Shown: positions 26,777-35,508, counted from the first letter of the stretch. The stretch is DNA of 37,841 bases from G020353115 sp964389685 (GCA_964389685.1 CAYMFM010000035.1:1-37841); one strand, 5' to 3'. Made by a program: numbers and translations. The notes: generated by a model not told the origin, from the letters alone.

Positions 26777-27769
26777 TTATTCGATAAAAAGAACAATTTT
26801 GTTTTGATCCGATGTATACTGAATATCGAGAGTTAATTCAAGTATTTTCAGGATATCCTCAAGTTCTTTATTATCAAAGGTTGCAGTAAGTCTCTTCTCT
26901 ACAATCTCAGGGTTGGGGATTAATTCAACGGGCAGGTCAAAGTGCTCAGACAAATCCCTACAAACCATCTCTATCGGTGAATTTACAAAAACAAGAATGC
27001 CTGTTTTCCATGCAAGGAAATTGCGTTCCACATTTCTTTTTCTACCGAGGGTTCTGTTATTGATATCGTAAATACCCTGATCTCCTGGTTCAAGGATAAT
27101 TCTGTTATCCACACGGGTTGAATCATAAAGTGCGACCTTTCCTGAGACTACTGAAACAACGACCTGGGAGGAAAAGGCTTCTGATTTTACATTAAAAGAT
27201 GTTCCAAGAACTCGTATCCCGGAATTTTTAGCACTAATCAGGAATGGTTTTCTTTTCTGTTTAAATACCTCGAAGAAGGCTTCTCCGGATAAAATCACGG
27301 ATCGGGTTTCTCCTGTAAATTTTTCCGGATATGTTAACGTTGTGTTTCTGTCAAGCCAAACATGGCTGTCATCCGGTAGGATAATCTCTTTTTTCTCAAT
27401 GGTGGTTATTTCACTCACCCAGTTGATTGCCTCATCCCGATCCTGGAACCTCAGTACCAATGCAATAATCCCAATGGATATGATCAGAATGGCTGCAGCT
27501 GCAATCCTTCTGAAAACATATTGAGGATGACCAGTAGCCCAGGATTTCTTCACATTCTTCCCTGATATTGAAGAGTGGATTTTCGCCCATGCCTTTCTTT
27601 TATTGATTATTATTTTTTGATTTTCATATGCCGCGTTTTCCCATAATAACTTGATTTTTTGAAAGTATTTTTCATTTTCCTCTGATGAATTGATCCATTG
27701 TTCCACCCGGCTCATTTCAGATTCAGAAAGTTCTTTTTTAATAAAGTAAATTAGTTTTTCTTCATTCAT
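26777..27769 (-). CDS. FecR-family anti-sigma factor
   Basis: I prefer the start MNEEKLIYFIKKELS at 27769 (330 residues) over an ATG three codons earlier. The cytoplasmic N-terminal part (1-80) should bind the ECF sigma factor and contains the WINSSEENEKYFQKIKLLW block typical of the family. One transmembrane helix follows near residues 86-106 (AAAAILIISIGIIALVLRF). The periplasmic FecR domain has LPDDSHVWLDRNTTLTYPE, LSGEAFFEV and LGTSFNVKS, and the C-terminal DUF4974 domain is PIEMVCRDLSEHFDLPVEL to the end. It receives the signal from the STN domain of the receptor encoded next. It lies 86 bases after the sigma gene. Confidence 0.92.
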   Translation of the reverse strand: MNEEKLIYFIKKELSESEMSRVEQWINSSEENEKYFQKIKLLWENAAYENQKIIINKRKAWAKIHSSISGKNVKKSWATGHPQYVFRRIAAAAILIISIGIIALVLRFQDRDEAINWVSEITTIEKKEIILPDDSHVWLDRNTTLTYPEKFTGETRSVILSGEAFFEVFKQKRKPFLISAKNSGIRVLGTSFNVKSEAFSSQVVVSVVSGKVALYDSTRVDNRIILEPGDQGIYDINNRTLGRKRNVERNFLAWKTGILVFVNSPIEMVCRDLSEHFDLPVELIPNPEIVEKRLTATFDNKELEDILKILELTLDIQYTSDQNKIVLFIE

Positions 27770-27855
27770 GGTGACCAATACATGTTTTGTTTTCCTACTA
27801 TTAGGACAATTTTTTTTTTATAATGCTTAAAAAAGGAAGGACTTTAATCAGGTAG

Positions 27856-28401
27856 TTAATCCCATTTACCAGCCAGTGCTCTTTTCATTTTTATAACAGC
27901 AATCCGGATCTGCGTATCAACCGTTTTCGTTGAGATACCCAGTATATTGGCAATTTCCTGATTGGACAGGTCGCTATTCCGTGAAAGGTTAAAAATGATC
28001 CTGCATTTCGGTGGAAGAGTATCAATGGAATGTTGTATCATGGCTTTAAGCTCACTCTCAACCAGTTTATCTTCAACAGTGGATCGCTCTGGTTTTTCAA
28101 TGATATTTGAAAGACTAATGAACGGTATTCTGGCATACTTGCTCCTAAGATAATTGATCGAGCTGTTCCTTGCAGAGGTAAATAAATATGCTTTACATGA
28201 TTTTGTAATTAACAGAGACTTTCTGTTCTCCCATATCCTGACAAACAATTCCTGAATGATCTCTTCGGCAATTTCTTTGCGGATCACATAGGTAAGGGAA
28301 TAGAATACCAGCTTTTCATAGTACACATCAAACAGGTATTTCAACATCTGTTGATCATCCTGCTTTAAGCCTCTGATTGTTTCATCATCAGAATAGTGCA
28401 T
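27856..28401 (-). CDS. ECF-type RNA polymerase sigma factor
   Basis: The product is about 181 residues from MHYSDDETIRGLKQDD at 28401; an in-frame ATG at 28437 would add twelve residues and is possible. Region 2 is LFDVYYEKLVFYSLTYVIRK with ELFVRIWENR, and region 4 is LPPKCRIIFNLSRNSDLSNQ then EIANILGISTKTVDTQIRIA. Both are complete and there is no region 3, as in ECF factors of the Bacteroidota FecI-like/SusC-linked group. It should direct transcription of its own operon when FecR is triggered by the receptor. It is divergent from the URO-D-like gene with 99 bases between the starts. Confidence 0.92.
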   Translation of the reverse strand: MHYSDDETIRGLKQDDQQMLKYLFDVYYEKLVFYSLTYVIRKEIAEEIIQELFVRIWENRKSLLITKSCKAYLFTSARNSSINYLRSKYARIPFISLSNIIEKPERSTVEDKLVESELKAMIQHSIDTLPPKCRIIFNLSRNSDLSNQEIANILGISTKTVDTQIRIAVIKMKRALAGKWD

Positions 28402-28500
28402 AGATTGCGATTCCAAGACAAGATAGGAAAATTGCATGGAATAGATGAGTGGATAAAGGTGTAACTTGGATAATAAACGGGGTTAGAGTAAATTTATAGA

Positions 28501-29499
28501 ATGAACAGCAAACAGCGATTTGAGCAACTGTTCCGGTATGGTAAATGTGATGATGGCTTTCTTTTCAGGCCAATCCTGATGCATTTCGCCGCTCGTTATA
28601 TCGGAAAAACATACCGGGAATTTGCATCCGATTACCGGGTATTGGTAGAAAGTAACCTCCGGTGCCTGGAAGATTTTGGTATGGATGCTGTGGGGTTAAT
28701 CTCAGACCCATACCGAGAAACCGCTGCCTTCGGAGCAAAGGTTACCTTCCCGGAAGATAGTGTTCCACAGTGCCTTGAAACCTTAATAAAAACAGAGGAT
28801 GATATCCGCCAATTGAAAAATCCGGATGTCTATAAATCGGAACGTACAATGGACAGGATCAATGGAGCCAGACTACTGAGTAAGGAAGTGGGAAGTGAAG
28901 TCCCTGTTATCGGTTGGGTAGAAGGGCACCTGGCAGAAGCATGCAATCTGGCAGGTGTTAATGAAATGCTCATGAAGATCACACTGGAGTCTGATTTCGT
29001 TAAGCGACTGATCGATAAGGTGAATGCAACCGCAAAAGCGTTTGCAAAAGCGCAGATTGAGGCTGGTTGCGATATTATCGGAATAGGCGACGCCATCTGC
29101 AGCCAGATTTCAACAGAAAACTACCAGGAATTTGTTAAGGAAAAACACCGCGAACTATTTGATTTTATACACGACCAGGGAGCAAGGATTAAATTGCACA
29201 TCTGTGGTAATATTACCCATTTACTGGGTGACATCAGAGAACTCAAACCGGATATTGTCGACATTGATCACATGGTGGATATGGAAAAATCTTTCGAATT
29301 GCTGGGGCCTGAAATCGTACGGTGCGGAAACCTGGACCCGGTATCTGTCATACAGCAACAGGAGGCTTCAGCGGTCACAGAACGTGTCAGATCACTGTGT
29401 GAAAAAGAGAAAGGAAGGCGATTTGTCATTTCCGGAGGTTGTGAGATCACTGTTAATACTCCCGTCGAAAACCTTCGGGCAATGCGGGATGCAGGTTAA
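28501..29499 (+). CDS. URO-D/MtaA-like zinc methyltransferase family protein
   Basis: The 332-residue product is of the uroporphyrinogen decarboxylase superfamily, MtaA-like branch: MNSKQRFEQLFRYGKCD at the start, IGWVEGHLAEACNLAG, DIIGIGDAICSQIS near residue 190, LHICGNITH with the HxC zinc motif near 230, DIDHMVDM, and GGCEITVNTP near the end. The HxC plus later Cys pattern is that of corrinoid-dependent methyltransferases that use zinc-bound thiols, rather than of haem biosynthesis. The real partner and substrate are unknown; no corrinoid protein is encoded in the window. The frame reads ...RDAG, stop, YPDE, stop, so the last few residues may have been lost to a nonsense change. It is divergent from the ECF sigma gene and has a decayed relative at 22914-23059. 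Confidence 0.85.
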   Translation: MNSKQRFEQLFRYGKCDDGFLFRPILMHFAARYIGKTYREFASDYRVLVESNLRCLEDFGMDAVGLISDPYRETAAFGAKVTFPEDSVPQCLETLIKTEDDIRQLKNPDVYKSERTMDRINGARLLSKEVGSEVPVIGWVEGHLAEACNLAGVNEMLMKITLESDFVKRLIDKVNATAKAFAKAQIEAGCDIIGIGDAICSQISTENYQEFVKEKHRELFDFIHDQGARIKLHICGNITHLLGDIRELKPDIVDIDHMVDMEKSFELLGPEIVRCGNLDPVSVIQQQEASAVTERVRSLCEKEKGRRFVISGGCEITVNTPVENLRAMRDAG

Positions 29500-29517
29500 T
29501 ATCCGGATGAATAACGA

Positions 29518-29542
29518 AAATTGGGTATTAAATCCTTTCTGC
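29518..29542. repeat. 25-bp direct repeat, copy 1 (outside gene)
   Basis: These 25 bases, containing TTGGGTATTAAATCCTTTCT, are identical to 30066-30090, which lies inside the secreted-protein gene at 29729-30193. Similarity ends sharply at both sides. Such a short exact copy outside the gene looks like a templated insertion during break repair. Confidence 0.75.
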
Positions 29543-29637
29543 TGGTTTCAAGGAAAGCAAACATTTAATTACAGGCTTCATTGAAAATAAGGACCATGAA
29601 GCAATTGATAATCAATAGATTACAATTATGTATCGTC

Positions 29638-29664
29638 ATTATTCATGCTGAATGCATGAATAAT
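29638..29664. repeat. Perfect 11-bp hairpin
   Basis: ATTATTCATGC (29638-29648), loop TGAAT, GCATGAATAAT (29654-29664). It lies between the convergent URO-D-like gene and the secreted-protein gene, 5 bases before the dispersed repeat at 29670. It may be a terminator without a T-run or part of a REP unit. The rest of the gap 29500-29728 is non-coding. Confidence 0.5.
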
Positions 29665-29669
29665 TCGGG

Positions 29670-29694
29670 TTAAATTGGTAGTTGTCCCTATTTA
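29670..29694. repeat. Dispersed 25-bp repeat, copy 2
   Basis: This matches 8460-8484 at 23 of 25 bases in the same orientation (GGTAGTTGTCCCTATTTA). It follows the 11-bp hairpin at 29638-29664, an arrangement like a REP unit (hairpin plus conserved GGTAG word). Confidence 0.5.
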
Positions 29695-29728
29695 TTTTAG
29701 AAAGTGCTAAATTCAGTAAACCGGGAAT

Positions 29729-30193
29729 TTATAATTTATCCTCCTTAAACTGGATAAACATGCCAATGCAGGGGTAATACTCTTCAATTTCCTTGTCGCT
29801 TGCCTTGTGTGCCAGAATTTCAATCTCGACCATGATCCGTCGTGTTTTTTCCACTGCAAACCCAATCGATTCCAGGTAATCATCCTCCTTATTATCATAA
29901 AAAACTTCCTCAGTCATTCCATCGCTTAGTTTAAAATGCACCGGGTAATAGTTCTTCATGGTACAGAATGAGATCATATATTCCCGTTCGCCATAAAATA
30001 CAATATCGTACTTCACCGTAAATCCAACCTTGATTAGATCACTTCGGGACTGATTATAATACCGGAAATTGGGTATTAAATCCTTTCTGCAGTCACCTGC
30101 TTTATGGAAATCGGCACAAAACTGTCCAAGTCCTAACAAACAGAAAGACAGTAAAAAGAACAGGGACAGGAATATTTTCTTATGATGTATCAT
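29729..30193 (-). CDS. Secreted protein of unknown function
   Basis: The 154-residue product has a signal peptide (MIHHKKIFLSLFFLLSFCLL, cleavage near GLGQ). The mature domain of about 130 residues has four cysteines (FCADFHKAGDCRKD, SFCTMKNYYP, YYPCIGMF), suited to two disulfides in the periplasm, and alternating beta-type strands such as VGFTVKYDIVFYGEREYMIS. I recognise no family by name. It is 18 bases downstream of the lipoprotein gene and probably in the same operon. Its 3' half also carries the 25-base word that is duplicated outside the gene. Confidence 0.7.
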   Translation of the reverse strand: MIHHKKIFLSLFFLLSFCLLGLGQFCADFHKAGDCRKDLIPNFRYYNQSRSDLIKVGFTVKYDIVFYGEREYMISFCTMKNYYPVHFKLSDGMTEEVFYDNKEDDYLESIGFAVEKTRRIMVEIEILAHKASDKEIEEYYPCIGMFIQFKEDKL

Positions 30194-30211
30194 AATCCGG
30201 GGTTTATTGTA

Positions 30212-31114
30212 TTAGATGGTTGTGATTTCTGTTCTGATGGAACGGATTGTTGATTTGATCTCTGCAAAATTTTCAGCAGTAAATGTTAGATCCACACCTC
30301 CACCAATAATCAATTTCCCTTCTTCTTCTTTTACTGTCGTTTCGGTTTCTTTCACCTCCAATTGGTCGAATGTTTGATTGATCAGGTTCAGGTATTTAAT
30401 GATACTTGCTACATTCTGATCATCTTCAAATTTTTGAGCCCGTGACAACAAATTTCCAAAGGGGGTTACCGTTTCACAAATTTGATCAAACAGCGGATCA
30501 CCCTCAACAAACTCATTTTTACTTTCCAGCACAAGGTAGAGGCTTTCGATATAGGCTCCTGCGGATATTATGGCTAGCGTCTTCTCTTTTTTACTGGTCT
30601 CCAGGAAAGTAACCATTTGGTAAAACGCTTCATCTGAAACATCAAGAATAGAATCCGGGTTGTTTATATTTGCTTTAGCTTTTTCAAGGAGGGATTCAAA
30701 TACTTCTGTGGATACTCCTACCTGATTACTTAACGAATGAACAGCTTCAAGATAATCAACGGCTTCACCGGTTAAGCTAAACTTTGCCAAATAGGCCAGA
30801 TCGGTAATATAAATTCCAAGATTCAGTGCCTGGGATCTTGATCCGAGATAACTATCTTTTTTTTCAACTGAATTCACAAGTCCGTTTTTGTATTCAAGAT
30901 CAGCATTGAAAAATCCTTCGATGATCTCTCCCGGTGAAGGGTACAGAAACAGCATGTCCTGCAAAATTTCCCATTCATCCTGCATGACTTCAATGGAGGA
31001 ATCTACTTCAGAAGCACCTATTGCATCTGTTTCACTCTGTCTTCCTGTCTTGCATGCATGAACAGAGCAGATCATTCCTGAAATTAATAATCCCGTTAAA
31101 ATCCTGAGCTTCAT
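30212..31114 (-). CDS. Lipoprotein of unknown function
   Basis: The 300-residue product has a lipoprotein signal (MKLRILTGLLISGMICSVHACK, lipobox VHAC). The mature part is predicted to be nearly all helix, with blocks such as ALNLGIYITDLAYLAKFSLT, YLEAVHSLSNQVGV and ESLYLVLESKNEFVEGDP, and ends with a beta-like, acidic segment (KEEEGKLIIGGGVDLTFTAE). I do not know a named family. Its position between an ABCG-type exporter gene (124 bases upstream) and a secreted-protein gene suggests that it belongs to the exporter/signalling cluster, perhaps as a periplasmic or outer-membrane adaptor. That is inference from order and shared strand. Confidence 0.75.
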   Translation of the reverse strand: MKLRILTGLLISGMICSVHACKTGRQSETDAIGASEVDSSIEVMQDEWEILQDMLFLYPSPGEIIEGFFNADLEYKNGLVNSVEKKDSYLGSRSQALNLGIYITDLAYLAKFSLTGEAVDYLEAVHSLSNQVGVSTEVFESLLEKAKANINNPDSILDVSDEAFYQMVTFLETSKKEKTLAIISAGAYIESLYLVLESKNEFVEGDPLFDQICETVTPFGNLLSRAQKFEDDQNVASIIKYLNLINQTFDQLEVKETETTVKEEEGKLIIGGGVDLTFTAENFAEIKSTIRSIRTEITTI

Positions 31115-31238
31115 AATGTTTTGTTTTGACCTGTAAAGGGTATAACTTATCTTTTAAGAAAGTTCTGTCAAGAACATAATCGAATATAAGAATTTTTGAA
31201 GTACCGTAATCCTCAGGTTGAATATTTTTGACGAGGTA

Positions 31239-34200
31239 TTATAATTTTTGATCTTTTAACCTTTTGTCCGGTTTAAATCGATTAACCAGTTCATTAATTT
31301 TTCTGCCAAAGTCACCTACCAGAACTCCATACAATACAAAGGTCATAATCCACAGTACTGCAATATTGAACCATAGGGTTTTAATCTGCAGGTTCCCCAG
31401 CTGTTTATTTCCTGCATAAAATTGGGCTCTACCTGTTCTTGAGGCAGGCTGTTTATAAACGGGAACGGCTCGTTGGATCAATTCACCCTGGTATTCATAT
31501 ACTTTTTTCAAATCATTTGTATTCAGCACGAGTTCTGCAACCGCATTGTTGTGGTATGCTTTTTTGATCTCTGCCAACTGTTTCATTGACATTCCCTGTG
31601 AAAGAAGGTCTTCAATCAGCTGATCTTTTTCATATTTCAAAGAGCTGATTTTTTCTGAAAGACCGGTTTTCAAATCCTCGAGGTATAGTCTTAGCCGGGT
31701 GAAGTAAGTTTGATCCGGCAATTCACCTTTAAACAGAACGGGAGCATCCCGGGCTCCCTCAATACCGGTAATCGCCCGAATTATTGTTTTAATAATATCC
31801 CTGGCTTCTTCCCTGTTGTTGTTTTCAATTGCACTTTCAGCATCTCTTATTTTGTTGATGATCTCGGGGATCAGGTAATCGAGCTCATAGGAGCGGTTTT
31901 CTATTTTACGATCGATCTGGTTAAAATGTACCTGGTATTGATTATTAGAAAACTGATTGACAACCAGTGCTTCATATGCCCACTTTGAGGGCATAAGATC
32001 CCCAACGATGGGTACAAATTCTGCTGAAGCCATTTTATAGTGCAACCTGTCATAGCTTACAATCGTACCGCCTAACAAGATAAACGGAACCAGGATAAAT
32101 GGGATGGTAATATAGATTGCAATAACGGATTTCAGGCTTGCTGAGATATTTAATCCCAGCATGATGGCGAACATGGCTGTTGAAAAAAGGATGAGCCAAT
32201 AGTTTACATTGAGTTCTTTTATTTCGAGAATAGCATTCCCGATCACTACAAAGAGGAACATTTGAAATGCTGATAGCAGAAGAAGGAAGAGTATTTTCGA
32301 ATTCAGGTAAGCGGTTCGGCTCAGGTTCAGGAACGATTCCCTTTCAAGAATTTTCCTGTCAGTAATGATCTCCTCAGCACTGATGATCATGCCCACAAAA
32401 AGTGCAACAATCACACACATAAACAGGTATGCTGGAATGTTTTCGTTGTTGCTGAATACATAGGCAATTGGGTCTACATCCGTACCGCTGAAATACTTGG
32501 TAAAATAGCCCAGAATGAGTGCCAGCAGGGGAGTAATTCCAAAGGCAAGCATGAGGTATTGGCGGTCAGTGATTTTTGAAAGGAAATTGCGTTTGCTGAA
32601 TGTAAAAAATTGCTGAAGCTTATTCGGTCTCACAAACACTCTCCCGGGTAGTTTGGTTTTTTGAAGGATTTCGGTTGATTTTTTCTGCAATGCTTTCCGG
32701 AAATGTTCATACCATTCTTCCGGTTTAGTCTTTCGCTCTTCAACATATTCACCCAACTCGTTTATTTTCTTTGCTTCCAGGATCTTTAAAATATCTTCCG
32801 TTTGAACGTTTCCACAGGCAGAACATTCAATTTCATCGGAATCGACCCGTTTGGACATTCTTTTAAAATAGATCAGTGATTCCATGGGATTTCCGAAGTA
32901 GACCGGATATCCCCCCTGGTCCATCACCAGAAGTTTATCAAACAACTTGAAGAGATCGGAGGAAGGCTGATGGATATTCAAGACAACCAGTTTCCCTCTG
33001 AACGTCTGATCTTTAAGTAGTTGCAATACATTTTCCGAGTCGGTAGAGGACAAACCTGAAGTGGGTTCGTCAATGAAGAGGATGTGGGGTTCGCGGATCA
33101 GTTCCAGGGCAATATTCAGTCTCTTCCGCTGACCTCCACTGATATATTTATTCAGCGGACTACCGACAAGCAGATCCTTAATGTGATACAGATCCAATTC
33201 GTGCAAAACTTTCGCTACATTTTCCTTTATTTCTTCATTGCTCAGATTTCCGAAACATAATTTGGCATTGTAATAGAGGTTCTGGTAAACGGTAAGTTCT
33301 GCAATTAGCAGGTCGTCCTGGGGAACATAACCAATAATCCCCTCCAGCATACCACGATCACGTTGCAGATCATACCCATTTATCAGCACTTTCCCACCAT
33401 TTAGTTTTAATGAACCATTTAGCACTTTGAGGAGGGTGGACTTCCCGGTGCCGCTGCCTCCCATAATCCCCATAAGGTCTCCGGACTCAGCCTGAAAACT
33501 GAATTCATGAATACCGGTTTCACCCGTTTTAAATTTGAAATCAATATTTTCAGCCTGGAGGACAACATTATCCTTTTCCAGGTTTTTAAATAATGCAGAT
33601 ACGATATCGCCATAATAAATCGGGCTAAGGTTCTCTCCCCGGATGGAGGCTCCTTTTGGGAGGATATAGACATACTTTGGGAAAATGTACTTGCCATTGA
33701 TCTCGAGGTTCTCTTCACCTAAATAATAAAACAGGAACAGATTCGCTTGCTGAATCTGCATTATAAAAAGCTGGCCATTCAGGTCATCTTTCTGAAGGTG
33801 ATTGATTTTTGTGAACTGGATCTCAGGGTCATTACTAACCAGCAGCAGTTTTTCTTTTCCAGGGACTTTATAAAATTTATCAGCAATGAAATGCCAGCTG
33901 TTTTGATAGTCATCCTGCCCGATCATTAAACCGTCGGCAATGGTTTTAACAGCATCGCTTACACTTTGTTTGAATTCAACCTGAGATGTGCTAAAGGTAT
34001 CGAAATACTTCACAAACTGGATAAGGCTCAGCAAGATCTGATATTTGCTGACAATGTGAAGTTCTTTATTGATTTGATGGCATATTGATATGATCTTTAC
34101 TGAGAGGGAGGAGGTTCGTTTACCCTCAATTTTTGGACCGGAACGAATGAGCTGATTATACGCTTCTTCGAACAGCCGCAAATATTTTTTTGCCAGGTTT

Positions 34201-34325
34201 TCGCTAAATTGTTGATTTAAGTAAGAATCAACAAAATTTCCGGCAAGAACAGAGACCGTTTCTTTGTTGATGCTTGCAATAATTGCAAACAATTTCATCA
34301 GGGACTGAAGTGTTGATTCTGTCAT
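31239..34325 (-). CDS. ABCG-type ABC transporter, fused ATPase and ABC-2 permease
   Basis: This 1028-residue half-transporter has four parts. Residues 1-100 are helical, loosely TerB-like. Residues about 140-250 look like an FHA-type sandwich (INGKYIFPKYVYILPKGASI). The ATPase has Walker A GGSGTGKST near 287, a Q-loop in GYVPQDD, signature ISGGQRKRL near 395 and Walker B HILFIDEP near 415. A CSAC motif lies near residue 500. The permease has about six helices, including LAFGITPLLALILGYF, LFMCVIVALFVGMIIS, FILVPFILLGGTIV and a last one at WFNIAVLWIMTFVLYG, with a large soluble loop of about 200 residues before the last helix. ABCG proteins export lipids and hydrophobic molecules. It is 37 bases downstream of the receiver gene, so the two are co-transcribed; it could export the methylated signal. 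Confidence 0.9.
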   Translation of the reverse strand: MTESTLQSLMKLFAIIASINKETVSVLAGNFVDSYLNQQFSENLAKKYLRLFEEAYNQLIRSGPKIEGKRTSSLSVKIISICHQINKELHIVSKYQILLSLIQFVKYFDTFSTSQVEFKQSVSDAVKTIADGLMIGQDDYQNSWHFIADKFYKVPGKEKLLLVSNDPEIQFTKINHLQKDDLNGQLFIMQIQQANLFLFYYLGEENLEINGKYIFPKYVYILPKGASIRGENLSPIYYGDIVSALFKNLEKDNVVLQAENIDFKFKTGETGIHEFSFQAESGDLMGIMGGSGTGKSTLLKVLNGSLKLNGGKVLINGYDLQRDRGMLEGIIGYVPQDDLLIAELTVYQNLYYNAKLCFGNLSNEEIKENVAKVLHELDLYHIKDLLVGSPLNKYISGGQRKRLNIALELIREPHILFIDEPTSGLSSTDSENVLQLLKDQTFRGKLVVLNIHQPSSDLFKLFDKLLVMDQGGYPVYFGNPMESLIYFKRMSKRVDSDEIECSACGNVQTEDILKILEAKKINELGEYVEERKTKPEEWYEHFRKALQKKSTEILQKTKLPGRVFVRPNKLQQFFTFSKRNFLSKITDRQYLMLAFGITPLLALILGYFTKYFSGTDVDPIAYVFSNNENIPAYLFMCVIVALFVGMIISAEEIITDRKILERESFLNLSRTAYLNSKILFLLLLSAFQMFLFVVIGNAILEIKELNVNYWLILFSTAMFAIMLGLNISASLKSVIAIYITIPFILVPFILLGGTIVSYDRLHYKMASAEFVPIVGDLMPSKWAYEALVVNQFSNNQYQVHFNQIDRKIENRSYELDYLIPEIINKIRDAESAIENNNREEARDIIKTIIRAITGIEGARDAPVLFKGELPDQTYFTRLRLYLEDLKTGLSEKISSLKYEKDQLIEDLLSQGMSMKQLAEIKKAYHNNAVAELVLNTNDLKKVYEYQGELIQRAVPVYKQPASRTGRAQFYAGNKQLGNLQIKTLWFNIAVLWIMTFVLYGVLVGDFGRKINELVNRFKPDKRLKDQKL

Positions 34326-34362
34326 AATATCATCGCTGGACGAAGCAGCTATTGAGTTGACA

Positions 34363-35508
34363 TTAGTTGCTGGATGAATGAAACAACAATTTCACTTCAC
34401 CTTTTTTTCCCCCACAGCTACATTCAACTTTTCCATGGTGAACATCCATGATCTGTTTGGCTAAAACCAATCCCAGGTTTATATCCAGGTTTAGTTCTTC
34501 TTTATTGGTAGAGAAGAAATCCCTGATGCTTTTGATGTGTTCATCAGAGTAATCCATACCTCCATCAATTACTTCGAAATAGATCATTTCTCCCTCCTCT
34601 CCTGTTTTAACGGTTATTTTACCTGCATCAGGAGTATGATCGAGAGCATTGTCTATGATGTTAACAAGGCAGCTGATTACCAGGTCAAAATCACCATTAA
34701 ACAGGAGGTTTGGGTTCTCTTCAACCAGTTCAATTTTCACTTTTCTTCTTTTCAGTCTTTCTGAAATCTCAGTAAGGAAATATTCCAATACCTCCCGGGT
34801 ATTGGTACCTTCAAATGTCAGTTTCCCGTCATTCACTTTCAATTGTGTAATCTGGTTTGCAAGGGAGGAAAGCAGTTCGAATTTTGAGACATTCTGGTCA
34901 AGCAGATTAACCAGGTTCTTCAAATCTTCCGGGATGGATTTATTTTTAAAAACCTGCACGGTTGCTCTGACTTCATTCAGTGGTATAGTTAATTCATTGC
35001 TGAGTATTTGCAAAAAAAAGGTTTTATTCCTGTCCGCATTTTTTAAGGCAGTATTTGCACTTTCGAGTTCCTGAAGGATTTCTTTGTTCCTTTTTCTCAG
35101 GTTTACAATTTCAAGGCCTTTGTTAATTGCGATCCGGATCTCTTCCGGTTCGATGGGTTTACGAAAATAACCCTGTATTTGTCCTTTATTTACTCCATCT
35201 ACAATGGCTCTGTAATCGGTAAAACCGCTGATCATAAACCGCAACACATCCGGATAGGCAGTAGCGACCATTTCAAGCAATTCGTCCCCGGACATTCCCG
35301 GCATGCGCTGGTCGGAGATAACCACCTGTACATTCTCCTTTTCGATTATATCGATGCCCTCTTCACCTGACCTGGCGGCAAAAATTTTGTAATCTTTGCT
35401 TAGTGAATGCGTAAAAAGAGCAATGTGTTCCTTTGCGTCATCAACATACAATACCTTCGGTTTATTGGTTTCCATTTGTTTCATATTCAGCTTTCCAGTA
35501 AGTTTCAA
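34363..35508 (-). CDS. Response regulator fused to degenerate histidine kinase (PhcR-like)
   Basis: The 381-residue product has a receiver at 17-135 (phosphoacceptor D66 in SDQRMP, acidic D23/D24, S94, K117). A coiled linker follows (EILQELESANTALKNADRN). A HisKA-like helix reads FLQILSNELTIPLNEV, with N171 in place of the phosphorylated His of SHELRTPLN. The ATP-binding domain has a good N box (NIIDNALDHTP) but poor G boxes (IDGGMDYSD and INLGLVLAKQIM). There is no DNA-binding domain. In-frame ATGs at residues 9 and 12 are alternative starts. A receiver with a kinase-type output is the published layout of Ralstonia PhcR, and the divergent neighbour is a PhcB-like methyltransferase gene, so this is probably the PhcR counterpart. 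With no His it cannot autophosphorylate in the normal way, and may act by binding a partner kinase. Confidence 0.85.
   Translation of the reverse strand: MKLTGKLNMKQMETNKPKVLYVDDAKEHIALFTHSLSKDYKIFAARSGEEGIDIIEKENVQVVISDQRMPGMSGDELLEMVATAYPDVLRFMISGFTDYRAIVDGVNKGQIQGYFRKPIEPEEIRIAINKGLEIVNLRKRNKEILQELESANTALKNADRNKTFFLQILSNELTIPLNEVRATVQVFKNKSIPEDLKNLVNLLDQNVSKFELLSSLANQITQLKVNDGKLTFEGTNTREVLEYFLTEISERLKRRKVKIELVEENPNLLFNGDFDLVISCLVNIIDNALDHTPDAGKITVKTGEEGEMIYFEVIDGGMDYSDEHIKSIRDFFSTNKEELNLDINLGLVLAKQIMDVHHGKVECSCGGKKGEVKLLFHSSSN

Noticed and set aside
34649..35074. 141-codon plus-strand frame
   Set aside because: Antisense to the receiver/kinase gene, which has clear domains.
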